Notes: a model not told the origin generated them from the sequence alone. Numbered from the stretch's first letter, positions 1 through 7,602 are shown. The stretch is 12,125 nt of DNA from Christensenella sp. UBA5399 (GCA_002407725.1 DHOD01000121.1:8077-20201), one strand, 5' to 3'. A program made the numbers and translations.

Positions 1-22
1 TAACCAACTGAACTACCAGGCC
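1..22 (-). tRNA. tRNA-Asp, 5' part only (cut by window edge)
   Basis: The reverse complement gives the 5' part of a tRNA: an acceptor strand beginning GGCCTGG, then TAGTTCAGTTGGTTA, which is a normal D-arm start. The anticodon lies outside the window, so the Asp identity rests only on the likeness of this 5' part to bacterial tRNA-Asp. It is the last tRNA seen in the Pro-Glu-Met-Asp cluster. Confidence 0.7.
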
Positions 23-40
23 AAAACATAACAGATTGTC

Positions 41-70
41 GCCGGCGGAGAAAATGCTCCTTACACCGGC
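41..70 (-). other. Spacer hairpin between tRNA-Met and tRNA-Asp
   Basis: GCCGG at 41-45 pairs with CCGGC at 66-70, and an inner GGAG (47-50) pairs with CTCC (57-60). This is probably a processing or spacer structure in the tRNA precursor. It has no T-run after it on the minus strand, so it is unlikely to be a terminator. Confidence 0.35.
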
Positions 71-82
71 AAAAAGCATTTT

Positions 83-159
83 TGGTGGGCCCTCAGGGAC
101 TCGAACCCCGGACCGATCGGTTATGAGCCGATTGCTCTAACCAACTGAGCTAAGGGCCC
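83..159 (-). tRNA. tRNA with CAT anticodon, probably elongator tRNA-Met
   Basis: This is a 77-nt cloverleaf on the minus strand. Acceptor stem GGGCCCT pairs with AGGGCCC, the D-arm reads TTAGCTCAGTTGGTTAGAGC, the anticodon arm is ATCGG-CTCATAA-CCGAT, the T-arm carries GGTTCGAGTCC, and CCA is encoded at 85-83. The CAT anticodon could also belong to tRNA-Ile2, where lysidine modification changes decoding. The body resembles clostridial elongator Met tRNAs, so Met is preferred. Confidence 0.9.
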
Positions 160-187
160 CCGCACAACAAAGAGCATTTAAAAATAA

Positions 188-262
188 TGGTGACCCCAAG
201 GGGAATCGAACCCCTGTTACCGCCGTGAAAGGGCGATGTCTTAACCGCTTGACCATGGGGCC
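188..262 (-). tRNA. tRNA-Glu (anticodon TTC)
   Basis: This is a 75-nt cloverleaf on the minus strand. Acceptor GGCCCCA pairs with TGGGGTC with one G-T wobble. The anticodon arm is TCGCC-CTTTCAC-GGCGG, the T-arm carries GGTTCGATTCC, and CCA is encoded. It is separated from tRNA-Pro by a 31-nt spacer and from tRNA-Met by 28 nt, which fits co-transcription. Confidence 0.95.
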
Positions 263-293
263 AAATATTGGGACGGGTGACCATAAAAAAGTA

Positions 294-370
294 TGGTCGG
301 GGTGGAGGGACTCGAACCCCCGGCCCCATGCTCCCAAAGCACGTACGCTACCAAACTGCGCTACACCCCG
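294..370 (-). tRNA. tRNA-Pro (anticodon TGG)
   Basis: This is a 77-nt cloverleaf on the minus strand. Acceptor CGGGGTG pairs with CACCCCG, the anticodon loop is TTTGGGA, the T-arm carries GGTTCGAGTCC, and CCA is encoded at 296-294. It is the first tRNA of the cluster, directly behind the promoter at 399-427. Confidence 0.95.
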
Positions 371-398
371 AGGCATGCTCTTTAATGCGACGCTTTAT

Positions 399-427
399 AA
401 TATACTGTATTGAAAACTAAAAGTCAA
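399..427 (-). promoter_or_regulatory. Sigma-A-type promoter of the tRNA cluster
   Basis: On the minus strand, -35 TTGACT (427-422) is followed by a 17-nt spacer and -10 TATATT (404-399). The predicted transcript would start near 392, about 22 nt before the first base of tRNA-Pro. Spacing is ideal and no gene lies between. Confidence 0.8.
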
Positions 428-459
428 TAGATTCAAAACAAAAAACTATCCGGCAGTGT

Positions 460-491
460 AAGACGCCCTTGCTTGCACACAGGGGCGTCTT
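460..491 (-). terminator. Hairpin downstream of rubrerythrin, possible terminator
   Basis: AAGACGCCC (460-468) and GGGCGTCTT (483-491) form a 9-bp perfect stem with a 14-nt loop, 62 nt past the rubrerythrin stop. On the minus strand the T-rich tract comes about 14 nt after the stem and is not adjacent, so termination is likely but not certain. The arm and loop nearly repeat those of the hairpin at 2711-2737. Confidence 0.5.
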
Positions 492-553
492 GTATTTTCG
501 TATCAAAAACCGATCAAAGGCGTTTTTCAATAAGAAATTGGCCATTCACCTGC

Positions 554-1096
554 TTAAAAATTGTCTTCCATCAGCTGGAAATATGCCTGCGCATGCTTGC
601 ATACGGGGCACTCGCCCGGCGCGACCTTGGATTTTTGCAAGTGTCCGCAATTTGCACATTGCCAAACCACTTCTTCATCCCGCGCAAACACTTTGCCTGT
701 TTCAATATTATTTTGCAGCTTCTTATATCTTTCCTCGTGTGCGGCCTCGACATGGCCCGCCCCGGCAAACTGCGCAGCAATCTCGTCAAAACCCTCTTCT
801 TTTGCAATTTTGGCAAATGAAGGATACATCTCTGTCGTTTCGTAATGCTCACCCGCCGCCGCATCCTTCAGGTTTGCGATGGTGTCGGGCATGCTGCCGC
901 CGTGCAGCCATTTAAACCAAAGCTCGGCATGCTCCTTTTCATTGTTTGCAGTTTCAGTGAAGATGTTGGATATCTGTACATAGCCGTCTTTTTTTGCCTG
1001 GGAAGCATAATATGTATACTTCATCCGCGCCATCGACTCGCCCGCAAAAGCGTCCTGGAGACATTTTTCCGTTTTTGTACCTTTCAAATCTTTCAT
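554..1096 (-). CDS. rbr: Rubrerythrin
   Basis: This 180-aa cytosolic protein is a typical rubrerythrin, a non-haem diiron peroxidase that removes H2O2 in anaerobes using electrons from NADH via rubredoxin-type carriers. The N-terminal ferritin-like four-helix domain (about 1-135) has the expected diiron ligands E20, E53, H56, E83 and E86 (in AGEHYE), and E117 with the following HE pair at 120-121. The C-terminal rubredoxin-like domain has C147-x2-C150 and C163-x2-C166 for one Fe(SCys)4 site. The start is ATG at 1096, with GTGAGG about 7 nt upstream. It has its own promoter in the 87-nt gap after purB and a hairpin downstream, so it is probably monocistronic. Annotation is secure from full-length family features. 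Confidence 0.97.
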   Translation of the reverse strand: MKDLKGTKTEKCLQDAFAGESMARMKYTYYASQAKKDGYVQISNIFTETANNEKEHAELWFKWLHGGSMPDTIANLKDAAAGEHYETTEMYPSFAKIAKEEGFDEIAAQFAGAGHVEAAHEERYKKLQNNIETGKVFARDEEVVWQCANCGHLQKSKVAPGECPVCKHAQAYFQLMEDNF

Positions 1097-1147
1097 TATT
1101 ATACCTCACTTATTCATTTTCAGTGTTCAAACCACACATACATATGT

Positions 1148-1156
1148 ATTATACCA
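1148..1156 (-). promoter_or_regulatory. Extended -10 promoter of rbr with adjacent palindrome
   Basis: The minus strand reads TGG-TATAAT (1156-1148), a consensus -10 with the TGn extension, about 50 nt upstream of the rbr start. No good -35 lies 17 nt further up, which is usual for extended -10 promoters. The perfect 12-bp palindrome ATACATATGTAT (1138-1149) covers the expected transcription start and could be an operator; it does not match the PerR box I know. Confidence 0.6.
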
Positions 1157-1183
1157 CAATTTCGGCGCGTTATGAAACGGTTT

Positions 1184-2614
1184 TCAAAGATTGACCTCCC
1201 CTTTCAGGTTCAACTGCTCCCTGTACGCCTGCAGGATGGGTGCAATGTCGGTTTTGATAAATTCTTCCGTTTGTGCGGCAGCCATCCCGATAAAATTGGC
1301 CGGGCTGAGCAGATCGTCAATTTCTGCCCGGGTCATCTTAAACGCATCATCGGCGGCAATCAACTCGATCAGGTTATTGGGTTTTCCCTCGGCCTTTACC
1401 CTGTACGACGCCTGCATTGAATATTCCCGTATCTTTTCGTGCAATTGCTGCCTGTCACCGCCCCGGCTGACAGCCGTCATCAATATCGTTTCTGTAGCCA
1501 TAAAGGGCAGTTCCTCTTCTATATGCTTCCCAATCACCTTTTCGTATACGACAAAGTCGCCGCACACATTCAGGTAAATGTTGAGCACTGCGTCAACCGC
1601 CAAAAAGGCCTGGGGAATCACAAGCCGCCTGTTGGCGCTGTCGTCCAAGGTGCGCTCGAACCATTGTGTGGAAGCGGTTATGGCGGGGCTTGATGCAAGC
1701 GATAAAACATACCGGCTCAGTGACGAAATCCGTTCCGACCGCATGGGGTTACGCTTGTATGCCATAGCGGACGAACCAATTTGTTTGGACGAGAACGGCT
1801 CTTCCATTTCCTTCAGGTTTTGCAGCAACCGCATGTCATTGGAGAATTTGTATGCGCTTTGTGCAATGGACGAAAGAAGATCTACCACCAAGCTGTCAAA
1901 TTTTCTGGGATACGTCTGCCCCGTTACAGCGTACCATTTGCTGTACCCCAGCTTCTCCGCAACATTTTTTTCCAACAGTCGCACCTTTTCGGCATCCCCG
2001 TCAAACAATGTCAAAAAGCTCGCCTGTGTGCCGGTCGTTCCTTTTACGCCGCGCAGCTTGACCTGTGACTGCACAAATTTAAGCTGCTCGTAATCCATCA
2101 ACAGGTCCTGTATCCACAGCGTTGCACGCTTCCCCACAGTTGTCAGCTGCGCAGGCTGGAAGTGCGTAAACCCAAGCGTGGGCAGATCCTTGTATTGCAG
2201 TGCAAAAGCGGACAGAGCGTTGATCACGTTGACAAGCTCTATTTCCACCAGCTTCAGCGCTTCATCCATCACAATGATATCGGTGTTATCGCCCACATAG
2301 CAGCTTGTAGCGCCCAGATGAATAATCCCTTTTGCCTTTGGACACTGCACGCCATACGCGTACACATGCGACATCACATCGTGGCGGACTTCCTTTTCAC
2401 GCGCTTCCGCCACGTCGTAATTGATATCCTCGGCATGTGCTTTCAACTCGTCCACCTGCTCCTTGGTGACAGGCAACCCCATCTCGTGCTCTGCTTCGGC
2501 AAGCGCAATCCAAAGTTTTCTCCATGTTTTAAATTTTTTGTCATCAGAAAACAAATATGCCATCTGCTTGCCGGCATATCGTGCAATTAGTGGATTTTCA
2601 TATATCTCTCTCAT
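1184..2614 (-). CDS. purB: Adenylosuccinate lyase
   Basis: This 476-aa protein is an adenylosuccinate lyase of the fumarase/aspartase superfamily. It releases fumarate from SAICAR in purine synthesis and from adenylosuccinate in AMP synthesis, in the cytosol. Visible family features are RHDVMSHV (H78), HLGATS (99-104), the THFQPAQ segment with the catalytic-type H151, the GTTGTQASF loop (192-200), and the mobile signature loop GSSAMAYKRNP (280-290) carrying the catalytic serine. The length fits the longer, metazoan-like ADSL type common in Clostridia. The start ATG at 2614 follows AAGGCGG at suitable spacing. It stands apart from other purine genes and has its own promoter at 2669-2697. No intrinsic terminator is obvious before rbr. 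Confidence 0.97.
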   Translation of the reverse strand: MREIYENPLIARYAGKQMAYLFSDDKKFKTWRKLWIALAEAEHEMGLPVTKEQVDELKAHAEDINYDVAEAREKEVRHDVMSHVYAYGVQCPKAKGIIHLGATSCYVGDNTDIIVMDEALKLVEIELVNVINALSAFALQYKDLPTLGFTHFQPAQLTTVGKRATLWIQDLLMDYEQLKFVQSQVKLRGVKGTTGTQASFLTLFDGDAEKVRLLEKNVAEKLGYSKWYAVTGQTYPRKFDSLVVDLLSSIAQSAYKFSNDMRLLQNLKEMEEPFSSKQIGSSAMAYKRNPMRSERISSLSRYVLSLASSPAITASTQWFERTLDDSANRRLVIPQAFLAVDAVLNIYLNVCGDFVVYEKVIGKHIEEELPFMATETILMTAVSRGGDRQQLHEKIREYSMQASYRVKAEGKPNNLIELIAADDAFKMTRAEIDDLLSPANFIGMAAAQTEEFIKTDIAPILQAYREQLNLKGEVNL

Positions 2615-2668
2615 TTGTTCCGCCTTCTTATATAATTTTAAAATACGTGCGATCCTCTTAATAAAAAT

Positions 2669-2697
2669 ATCATACCATGGATGTTTTATTGTTTCAA
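2669..2697 (-). promoter_or_regulatory. Promoter of purB
   Basis: On the minus strand, -35 TTGAAA (2697-2692), a 17-nt spacer and -10 TATGAT (2674-2669) are preceded by the TGG extension. Transcription would start near 2662, giving a leader of about 48 nt before the purB ATG. Confidence 0.75.
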
Positions 2698-2700
2698 TTC

Positions 2701-2737
2701 AAACAGCAAAACGCCCTTGCTGCACAAGCAAAGGCGT
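2701..2737 (-). terminator. Intrinsic terminator of the DUF1326 gene
   Basis: On the minus strand ACGCCTTTGC, a 7-nt loop and GCAAGGGCGT form a 10-bp stem (2737-2711) with one wobble pair, followed by TTTGCTGTTT. It lies 42 nt past the DUF1326 stop and just upstream of the purB promoter, so it separates the two units. The T-tract is interrupted, so strength is uncertain. Confidence 0.65.
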
Positions 2738-2779
2738 GATATTGCTGAAAAAACATATTGTATGGTAAGTCTAAATTTT

Positions 2780-3430
2780 TTATGCTTTCAGGCCGATGTC
2801 CGATGTATCCGCCCAGATATATTTGGCAAAAAGCGCGCTGCGGCCTGTGTTATTGAATGTGTAGTTGTGGTCCCTGTACCACATCTGGCCGTTCAGCCCC
2901 TGTATGCAATCGCCGTTTTGGGTTTGCGGATGGATGTTGGTCATTTTGACCGGCTCGCCATCGTGCATGCCCGTGATTGCATCGACCCTGCATTCCGCAA
3001 TGCCGTCTATCGAAAGATCCACGCTCAACTCCTGGAAGTCCATCGTGATTTTGGCGCGCGTATATCCCAGGTCAATTTCCATCAGCGCAGCAAGGCCGGA
3101 CGGCACGCCGCCCGCTTCACCGGACATGATTGTTTTCAACGCTTCATACTGCTCGTCGGTGGCGTTATCATCAATATAATGCGCAATTGCCCAGTTGGGC
3201 ACCGACATCAGCGGACCCGGGGAATAGCATGCCATCACAAAGTTGAGTCCGGAAAGGTCAATATCCTTATAATGCCCTTTTTTGATCGTATACCCAAGGA
3301 ACAGATCGCAATGCCAGTCTGTCGCAGGAATTTTGTTGTTGCCCACGCCGTTTACCAGACAAGGACATACCACGGCGCAGTTGCACGATTCAAGATAATC
3401 CCCTTCAATTCTGTACACTTTTTCTTCCAT
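2780..3430 (-). CDS. DUF1326 domain-containing protein
   Basis: This 216-aa protein of unknown function matches the DUF1326 pattern. Near the N-terminus it has a short RIEGDYLESCNCAVVCPC stretch, in which a CNC and a CPC motif suggest metal or cluster binding; this function is inferred. A WYRDHNYTFNNTG-type segment near the C-terminus is also usual for the family. There is no signal peptide or membrane segment, so it is probably cytosolic. I chose ATG 3430: the AGG at 3444-3442 lies 11 nt upstream. An in-frame GTG at 3442 would add four residues, but the nearest AAGG lies only 3 nt before it. The gene is a single unit between a structured element (3500-3691) and its own terminator. No confident promoter was found in the short upstream stretch. 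Confidence 0.85.
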   Translation of the reverse strand: MEEKVYRIEGDYLESCNCAVVCPCLVNGVGNNKIPATDWHCDLFLGYTIKKGHYKDIDLSGLNFVMACYSPGPLMSVPNWAIAHYIDDNATDEQYEALKTIMSGEAGGVPSGLAALMEIDLGYTRAKITMDFQELSVDLSIDGIAECRVDAITGMHDGEPVKMTNIHPQTQNGDCIQGLNGQMWYRDHNYTFNNTGRSALFAKYIWADTSDIGLKA

Positions 3431-3499
3431 AATAGAACACACCTACCTTATTTTATTTTGTCAAGCGATTGAATATAAATTAGAAACAATTCTTTCGTT

Positions 3500-3691
3500 A
3501 TACTATTTCCAAATAAAAACAACACGTTGTTTCTATTCCGCGCACTTGCGCGGGTTTGCTAACGCTTTTTGACGTTAGCAGACTGGAAAGCCGCCCAATA
3601 CCTCATTCCTTTGAAACGACGATATCGTTTCAAGCTGCCTTTCAGGCGGTAATAGAAAAGTCTTTTGGGCTTTTCTATTTGGAATGAGTAT
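3500..3691 (+). repeat. Structured element, copy A (six hairpins, possible ncRNA or miniature mobile element)
   Basis: This 192-bp non-coding element has a partner at 7603-7793. Ends are inverted repeats: 17 of 20 bases match between 3500-3519 and the complement of 3691-3672, and both start with ATAC. Read on the plus strand, the hairpins are P0 3512-3537, P1 3538-3553 (stem CCGCGCA/TGCGCGG), P2 3554-3583 (11 bp, loop CTTTTTGA), then a linker with CAATACCT, and P3 CTCATTCC (3602-3609) with GGAATGAG (3681-3688). P3 encloses P4 (3611-3633), P5 (3635-3649) and P6 (3651-3679, AATAGAAAAG/CTTTTCTATT), making a compact four-way junction with gaps of 0-1 nt. Most wobble positions are G-U on the plus strand. 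The rest of the 3431-3809 gap holds the short DUF1326 leader, an AT-rich stretch with nothing recognised (3692-3781) and the rny terminator. Confidence 0.75.
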
Positions 3692-3781
3692 TAATAAAAT
3701 CATAGTATATCACCTGATGATGATTTACAACATCGTTATCATTCTTTTATCCAAATACCTTAAAAAAGAATAGAATACTGT

Positions 3782-3808
3782 AAAAAAGAGGAGCTTTCGC
3801 TCCTCTTT
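3782..3808 (-). terminator. Intrinsic terminator of rny
   Basis: On the minus strand AAAGAGGAGC and GCTCCTCTTT form a 10-bp perfect stem (3808-3785) around a GAAA tetraloop, followed by a T-run down to 3782. The stem begins one base past the rny stop codon. This is a strong, textbook terminator. Confidence 0.93.
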
Positions 3809-3809
3809 A

Positions 3810-5354
3810 TCATTTTGCGTAATCGATTGCCCTTGTCTCCCGGATGACATTGACTTTGATCTGTCCGGGGTAATCGAGCTCGCTCTCGATTTTTTTGCAA
3901 ATGTCCCTGGCTATCAGGTTCGTTCCTGCGTCGTCGATATCCTCGGGTTTTACGATAATCCGTATTTCCCTTCCTGCCTGTACGGCATACGACCTATCGA
4001 CACCTTTAAACGAATTTGCGATTTCTTCAAGATTTTCAAGACGTTTGACGTAATTTTCGAGTGATTCGCGACGTGCGCCCGGCCTTGCCGCCGATACGGC
4101 GTCCGCAGCCTGCACAAGCACTGCCTCAACCGTTTTGGGTTCCACGTCACCATGGTGCGCGGCAATCGCGTTGATCACGTCGGCATTTTCCTTGTATTTT
4201 TTGGCCAGGTCTGCGCCGATCTGGATGTGCGGGCCTTCGACCTCATGGTCTACGGCCTTTCCGATATCGTGCAGCAATCCCGCCCTTTTTGCAAGTTTTT
4301 CATTTGCACCAATCTCAGCTGCCATAGCCGCCGCAAGGTGCGCAACCTCAAGAGAATGTTTCAATACATTTTGACCGTAACTGGAACGGTATTTCAGCCT
4401 GCCCAGCAACTTCACCAGCTCCGGATGGAGCGAATGGATTCCTACATCAAATACAGCCTGTTCACCGGCTTCTTTGATCTGGGCATCGACCTCTTTTTGG
4501 GCCTTGTTCACCATCTCTTCAATACGTGCAGGATGGATTCTGCCGTCAACAATCAGTTTTTCGAGCGCAATACGCGCTACTTCCCTTCTTACAGGGTCAA
4601 AACCTGAAAGTATCACGGCCTCAGGGGTATCATCGATAATCAAATCGATACCTGTCGCTGTCTCCAGCGCCCTGATATTCCTGCCTTCACGGCCGATGAT
4701 CCTTCCCTTCATTTCATCATTGGGGAGGTTCACAACCGATACAGTGCTTTCTGCCACATGGTCTGCGGCGCACTTTTGTATTGCCATCGATAAGATGTGG
4801 CGCGCTTTCTTATCCGCCTCATCTTTTGCTGTCTGCTCAATATCACGCAGCATGACCGCCATATCGTGCCTGGCCTCATGCTCCACTTTTTCAAGCAATA
4901 ACCCCTTTGCATCGTCAATCGAGAGGCCTGATACCCTCTCGAGCTGTTCGAGCTCCTGAGCGTGCACCTGCTCAAGGTCTTCCTTAAGCTTGTTTATATC
5001 TTTCGAACGCTTCTCCAGTTGCTCCTCTTTATGACTTGCATTTTCCAGTTTCTTTTCCAGTGATTCTTCTTTTTGTACTAATCTCTTTTCAGTTTTTGCT
5101 ATTTCATTACGTCGTTCTCGGTTTTCCTTGTCAAATTCGCTACGCAGTTTATGAACTTCTTCCTGTGCTTCCAGAACGGTTTCTTTCTTGATGACCTCGG
5201 CCCGCTTTTGGGCGTCGTCCACCAGCCGTTTAACTGATTCCTCTGCGCGTCCGATCTTAGCTTCCGCAATATTTCGCCTGTAGTTGTAACCAATCAGCAA
5301 CCCTACGATAATACAACCGACGCCTACGAGGATAGGAATAAGCACCTCTGCCAC
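3810..5354 (-). CDS. rny: Ribonuclease Y
   Basis: This 514-aa membrane-anchored endoribonuclease starts bulk mRNA decay and processes transcripts in Firmicutes. An N-terminal transmembrane helix (about 4-24) is followed by a long charged coiled coil (about 28-160). The KH RNA-binding domain has the GREG loop at 221-224 within [21 protein letters not shown]. The HD domain has the metal-binding H362-D363 in LLHDIGK and AAHHGD further on. Length matches the family (about 510-520 aa). The start is GTG at 5354, preceded by GGAGGTG about 10 nt upstream; the downstream reading begins exactly at the membrane segment, as expected. It has its own promoter and terminator, so it is a single-gene unit. 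Confidence 0.98.
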   Translation of the reverse strand: MAEVLIPILVGVGCIIVGLLIGYNYRRNIAEAKIGRAEESVKRLVDDAQKRAEVIKKETVLEAQEEVHKLRSEFDKENRERRNEIAKTEKRLVQKEESLEKKLENASHKEEQLEKRSKDINKLKEDLEQVHAQELEQLERVSGLSIDDAKGLLLEKVEHEARHDMAVMLRDIEQTAKDEADKKARHILSMAIQKCAADHVAESTVSVVNLPNDEMKGRIIGREGRNIRALETATGIDLIIDDTPEAVILSGFDPVRREVARIALEKLIVDGRIHPARIEEMVNKAQKEVDAQIKEAGEQAVFDVGIHSLHPELVKLLGRLKYRSSYGQNVLKHSLEVAHLAAAMAAEIGANEKLAKRAGLLHDIGKAVDHEVEGPHIQIGADLAKKYKENADVINAIAAHHGDVEPKTVEAVLVQAADAVSAARPGARRESLENYVKRLENLEEIANSFKGVDRSYAVQAGREIRIIVKPEDIDDAGTNLIARDICKKIESELDYPGQIKVNVIRETRAIDYAK

Positions 5355-5433
5355 TTAGCAAATCCACCTCCATTCTTCAATTTTTCATTATGGTTAATTT
5401 GTTATACACAAAATATTACAAATACCCAAAACT

Positions 5434-5462
5434 ATTGTAACTTTTTTCGCATAGAAAGTCAA
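5434..5462 (-). promoter_or_regulatory. Promoter of rny
   Basis: On the minus strand, -35 TTGACT (5462-5457), a 17-nt spacer and -10 TACAAT (5439-5434) give a near-consensus sigma-A promoter. The leader to the GTG start would be about 70-75 nt. Confidence 0.8.
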
Positions 5463-5480
5463 TTAACACAATATTAACAA

Positions 5481-6698
5481 TCAGCCTGCCGCAACACCTG
5501 CGGCATACCCTGTAGAAAAGGCAATTTGCAGGTTATATCCGCCCGTCAGCGCGGAAACATCCAATGCTTCTCCCGCAAAATAAAGATTCTTAACGATTTT
5601 GCTCTCCATTGTTTTGGGATTGATCTCTTTCACGTTGATACCGCCCGCGGTAATAATTGCTTCGGCCACCGGCCTTGTCCCGCTGATCGCAATCCGCATA
5701 CCCTTTAACGTTTGTACAATGCGTCCGCGTACTTCGCGTGAAATTTCATGGATACGAATTTCCGGGTCAATATTTGCCACATCAAAAAAGAGCGTTTCCA
5801 GCTTTGCGGGCATCAGCGCAGGCAGGTATGTTTTCAATTGTTTATTTTTGTTTTGATCAAAATCACGCAGCAGCCTTGCATCCAATTGCTCCTGTGTAAG
5901 CGCAGGTTTTAAATCGATCTCCCCCATCAATGTGGAAATATCCTGATCATAGTGAATAAAACTGCTGGCAGACAGCACAACAGGCCCCGATAACCCAAAG
6001 TGTGTGAACAGCATCTCGCCTTGTTCTGCATATACTTCTTTGTTATTTTGAAATAAGGTAAACCGAATATTTTTCAAGGTCAGGCCCTGCATTTTTTGAC
6101 ATATCCCGGTTTTGTCGACCAGTGGCACCAGCGCAGGCCGCAGCGCAATGACGGAATGTCCCCATTCATGCGCCCAACGGAAGGCGTCCCCTGTGGAACC
6201 GGTTGAAGGATAAGATAGGCCGCCCGTCGCAATGACCAGGCTTCTGCACGCCATTTCCCCATCGCGTGTCCCAATCAGAAATTGCCCTTCTTTTTTTTCG
6301 ATATGCTTGATTGGCGAATGAAGATGCAATTTGACTCCGACATCTTGCGTTATTTTGCTTAATGTTTTGATTACGTCGCTGGATTTATCCGACTGCGGAA
6401 AGACCCTGCCGCCCCGTTCCACTTTTGTCGCAAGCCCATTGCGATTGAACAGTTGTATAAGATCCATATTGGAAAAGTTATTGTAACAACTTAATAAGAA
6501 CTTGGGATTCCGCACAATATTGGAGAAAAAATCCGATGAAACGTTTGTGATGTTGCACCGGCCTTTGCCTGTGAGGAAAAGCTTTTTGCCCACCTTTTCA
6601 TTTTTATCAAATACAGCCGTTTTAAGGCCCCTGTTGCTTGCGGCATATGCAGCCATCATCCCAGCCGGGCCGGCGCCAATCACAATGACGTCAAACAT
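5481..6698 (-). CDS. NAD(P)/FAD-dependent oxidoreductase, HI0933/BaiN (YhiN) family
   Basis: This 405-aa flavoprotein belongs to the HI0933/YhiN family. Its N-terminus is the FAD-binding Rossmann motif VIVIGAGPAGMMAA (GxGxxG at residues 8-13), then VFDKNEKVGKKLFLTGKGRCNITN (TGKGRCN near 43-49), the family hallmark. The C-terminus has LYFAGEALDVSALTGGYNLQIAFSTG, which closes the FAD site. Family members include BaiN of bile-acid dehydroxylation, but most have unknown substrates; the substrate here cannot be read from sequence. I chose ATG 6698, eight nt inside the end of the rpiR gene, because it starts directly before the FAD strand and has GTGAG upstream. An ATG at 6716 would add six residues. 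The overlap implies co-transcription and coupled translation with the regulator. No clear terminator follows. Confidence 0.9.
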   Translation of the reverse strand: MFDVIVIGAGPAGMMAAYAASNRGLKTAVFDKNEKVGKKLFLTGKGRCNITNVSSDFFSNIVRNPKFLLSCYNNFSNMDLIQLFNRNGLATKVERGGRVFPQSDKSSDVIKTLSKITQDVGVKLHLHSPIKHIEKKEGQFLIGTRDGEMACRSLVIATGGLSYPSTGSTGDAFRWAHEWGHSVIALRPALVPLVDKTGICQKMQGLTLKNIRFTLFQNNKEVYAEQGEMLFTHFGLSGPVVLSASSFIHYDQDISTLMGEIDLKPALTQEQLDARLLRDFDQNKNKQLKTYLPALMPAKLETLFFDVANIDPEIRIHEISREVRGRIVQTLKGMRIAISGTRPVAEAIITAGGINVKEINPKTMESKIVKNLYFAGEALDVSALTGGYNLQIAFSTGYAAGVAAG

Positions 6699-7581
6699 TT
6701 TGCTGCTCACTGTCATCCTGCAGGGGGAAGTTGCCTGCGTATATATCGTTTAGCCCCCACATACGTTCCAGCTCCTTGAAGTTTTCCTGCAACACATCTT
6801 TTTTCTTCAACCCCAGCTTAATGATCAACAAATTGATGATGGATAACGGCGCCACAAATGAATCTACAAAAGAGTTCATATAACTTTTTGCAGTCAACGT
6901 ATAATCCGCCAGCTGTGCCGGAGGCGATGCTTCGTGGTCGGTGATCGCAATCAGTTTGCATTTTTTTTCCCGCATCAATTGCATCGTTTCGATCGTGGTC
7001 ATTGAATACCGCGGAAAACTCATTGCAATGACAACATCGCGCGCGTCGGCATGCAGTATCTGGCTGAAGATGTCGCTGCCGTCAAAGCGTATCAAATGGA
7101 TGTTGCCCATCATATAGCTCATATAATACCGCAAAAATTCCGCCAAAGGCCCACTGGAACGCGCGCCCAACAGATAGACCGTCCTTGCATTCGCAATGAT
7201 ATCCACAATCGTTTCTATTTTATGGAGGTCGATTTTTTCTTTGGTTACCTGCAGATTGTTGATATCTGTTTTAAATGAAGTATTGACAATCTCTTCAGGG
7301 CTCAGGCCCTCCATCAGGTTGAGCCGCTGCAGCGTGGTCATTTTATTTTGTATCACATCTCTGAGATCCTTTTGCATTTGCGGATATCCTTCATATCCCA
7401 TTGCAAAAGCAAAGCGGACAATTGTGGATTCACTGACCCCCACGGCCTCGCTGAGCGATGCTGCCGTCATAAAAGCGGCCTTGTCGTAGTTTTGCATAAT
7501 AAAATCAGAAATGCGCTTCTGCCCTTTCGAGAAGCCGCTGTATTCCGCATGCAACCGATCCAACAAATTACCGTCCCACAT
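6691..7581 (-). CDS. MurR/RpiR family transcriptional regulator (HTH + SIS)
   Basis: This 296-aa DNA-binding regulator has an N-terminal HTH_6 domain (about 1-78; FSKGQKRISDFIM, then the helix-turn-helix LSEAVGVSESTIVRFAFAMGYEGYPQMQKDL) and a C-terminal SIS sugar-phosphate-binding domain (about 120-260; VYLLGARSSG and AMSFPRYS). Such proteins usually sense phosphosugars and control sugar or cell-wall sugar genes; the ligand here is unknown. An in-frame ATG at 7626 would add 15 residues, but it lies inside the structured element and has no ribosome site. The family-typical start MWDGNLLDRL at 7581 is preferred, with a G-rich stretch just upstream. It overlaps the flavoprotein gene by 8 nt and may regulate the pair. 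Confidence 0.92.
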   Translation of the reverse strand: MWDGNLLDRLHAEYSGFSKGQKRISDFIMQNYDKAAFMTAASLSEAVGVSESTIVRFAFAMGYEGYPQMQKDLRDVIQNKMTTLQRLNLMEGLSPEEIVNTSFKTDINNLQVTKEKIDLHKIETIVDIIANARTVYLLGARSSGPLAEFLRYYMSYMMGNIHLIRFDGSDIFSQILHADARDVVIAMSFPRYSMTTIETMQLMREKKCKLIAITDHEASPPAQLADYTLTAKSYMNSFVDSFVAPLSIINLLIIKLGLKKKDVLQENFKELERMWGLNDIYAGNFPLQDDSEQQNV

Positions 7582-7602
7582 ACCTGCCCCCAACTGATTT
7601 TT

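Noticed and set aside
137..413. Open frames on both strands across the tRNA cluster
   Set aside because: They run through well-formed tRNA cloverleafs and have no ribosome binding site.
469..915. Plus-strand open frames opposite rubrerythrin and other genes (for example 10028-11098 opposite the hydrogenase homologue)
   Set aside because: They are shadows of clear minus-strand genes; their translations match no family I know and they lack ribosome sites.
3651..3680. P6 hairpin as an intrinsic terminator
   Set aside because: The stem is AT-rich and is followed by TTGGAATG or, on the other strand, by ACCGCC, with no T-run.
3500..3691. Element A as part of a CRISPR array or an attC site
   Set aside because: There are only two copies 4 kb apart, no short direct repeats with spacers, and no integron or cas genes.
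3713..3720. CTGATGA, the start of a hammerhead ribozyme core, next to element A
   Set aside because: No matching GAAA segment with flanking stems and cleavage site could be placed around it.
5456..5480. Inverted repeat around GTTAATATTGTGTTAA upstream of the rny -35, considered as a Rex site
   Set aside because: The half-sites are spaced by more than the 4 nt of the Rex consensus and match it poorly; rny is not an expected Rex target.
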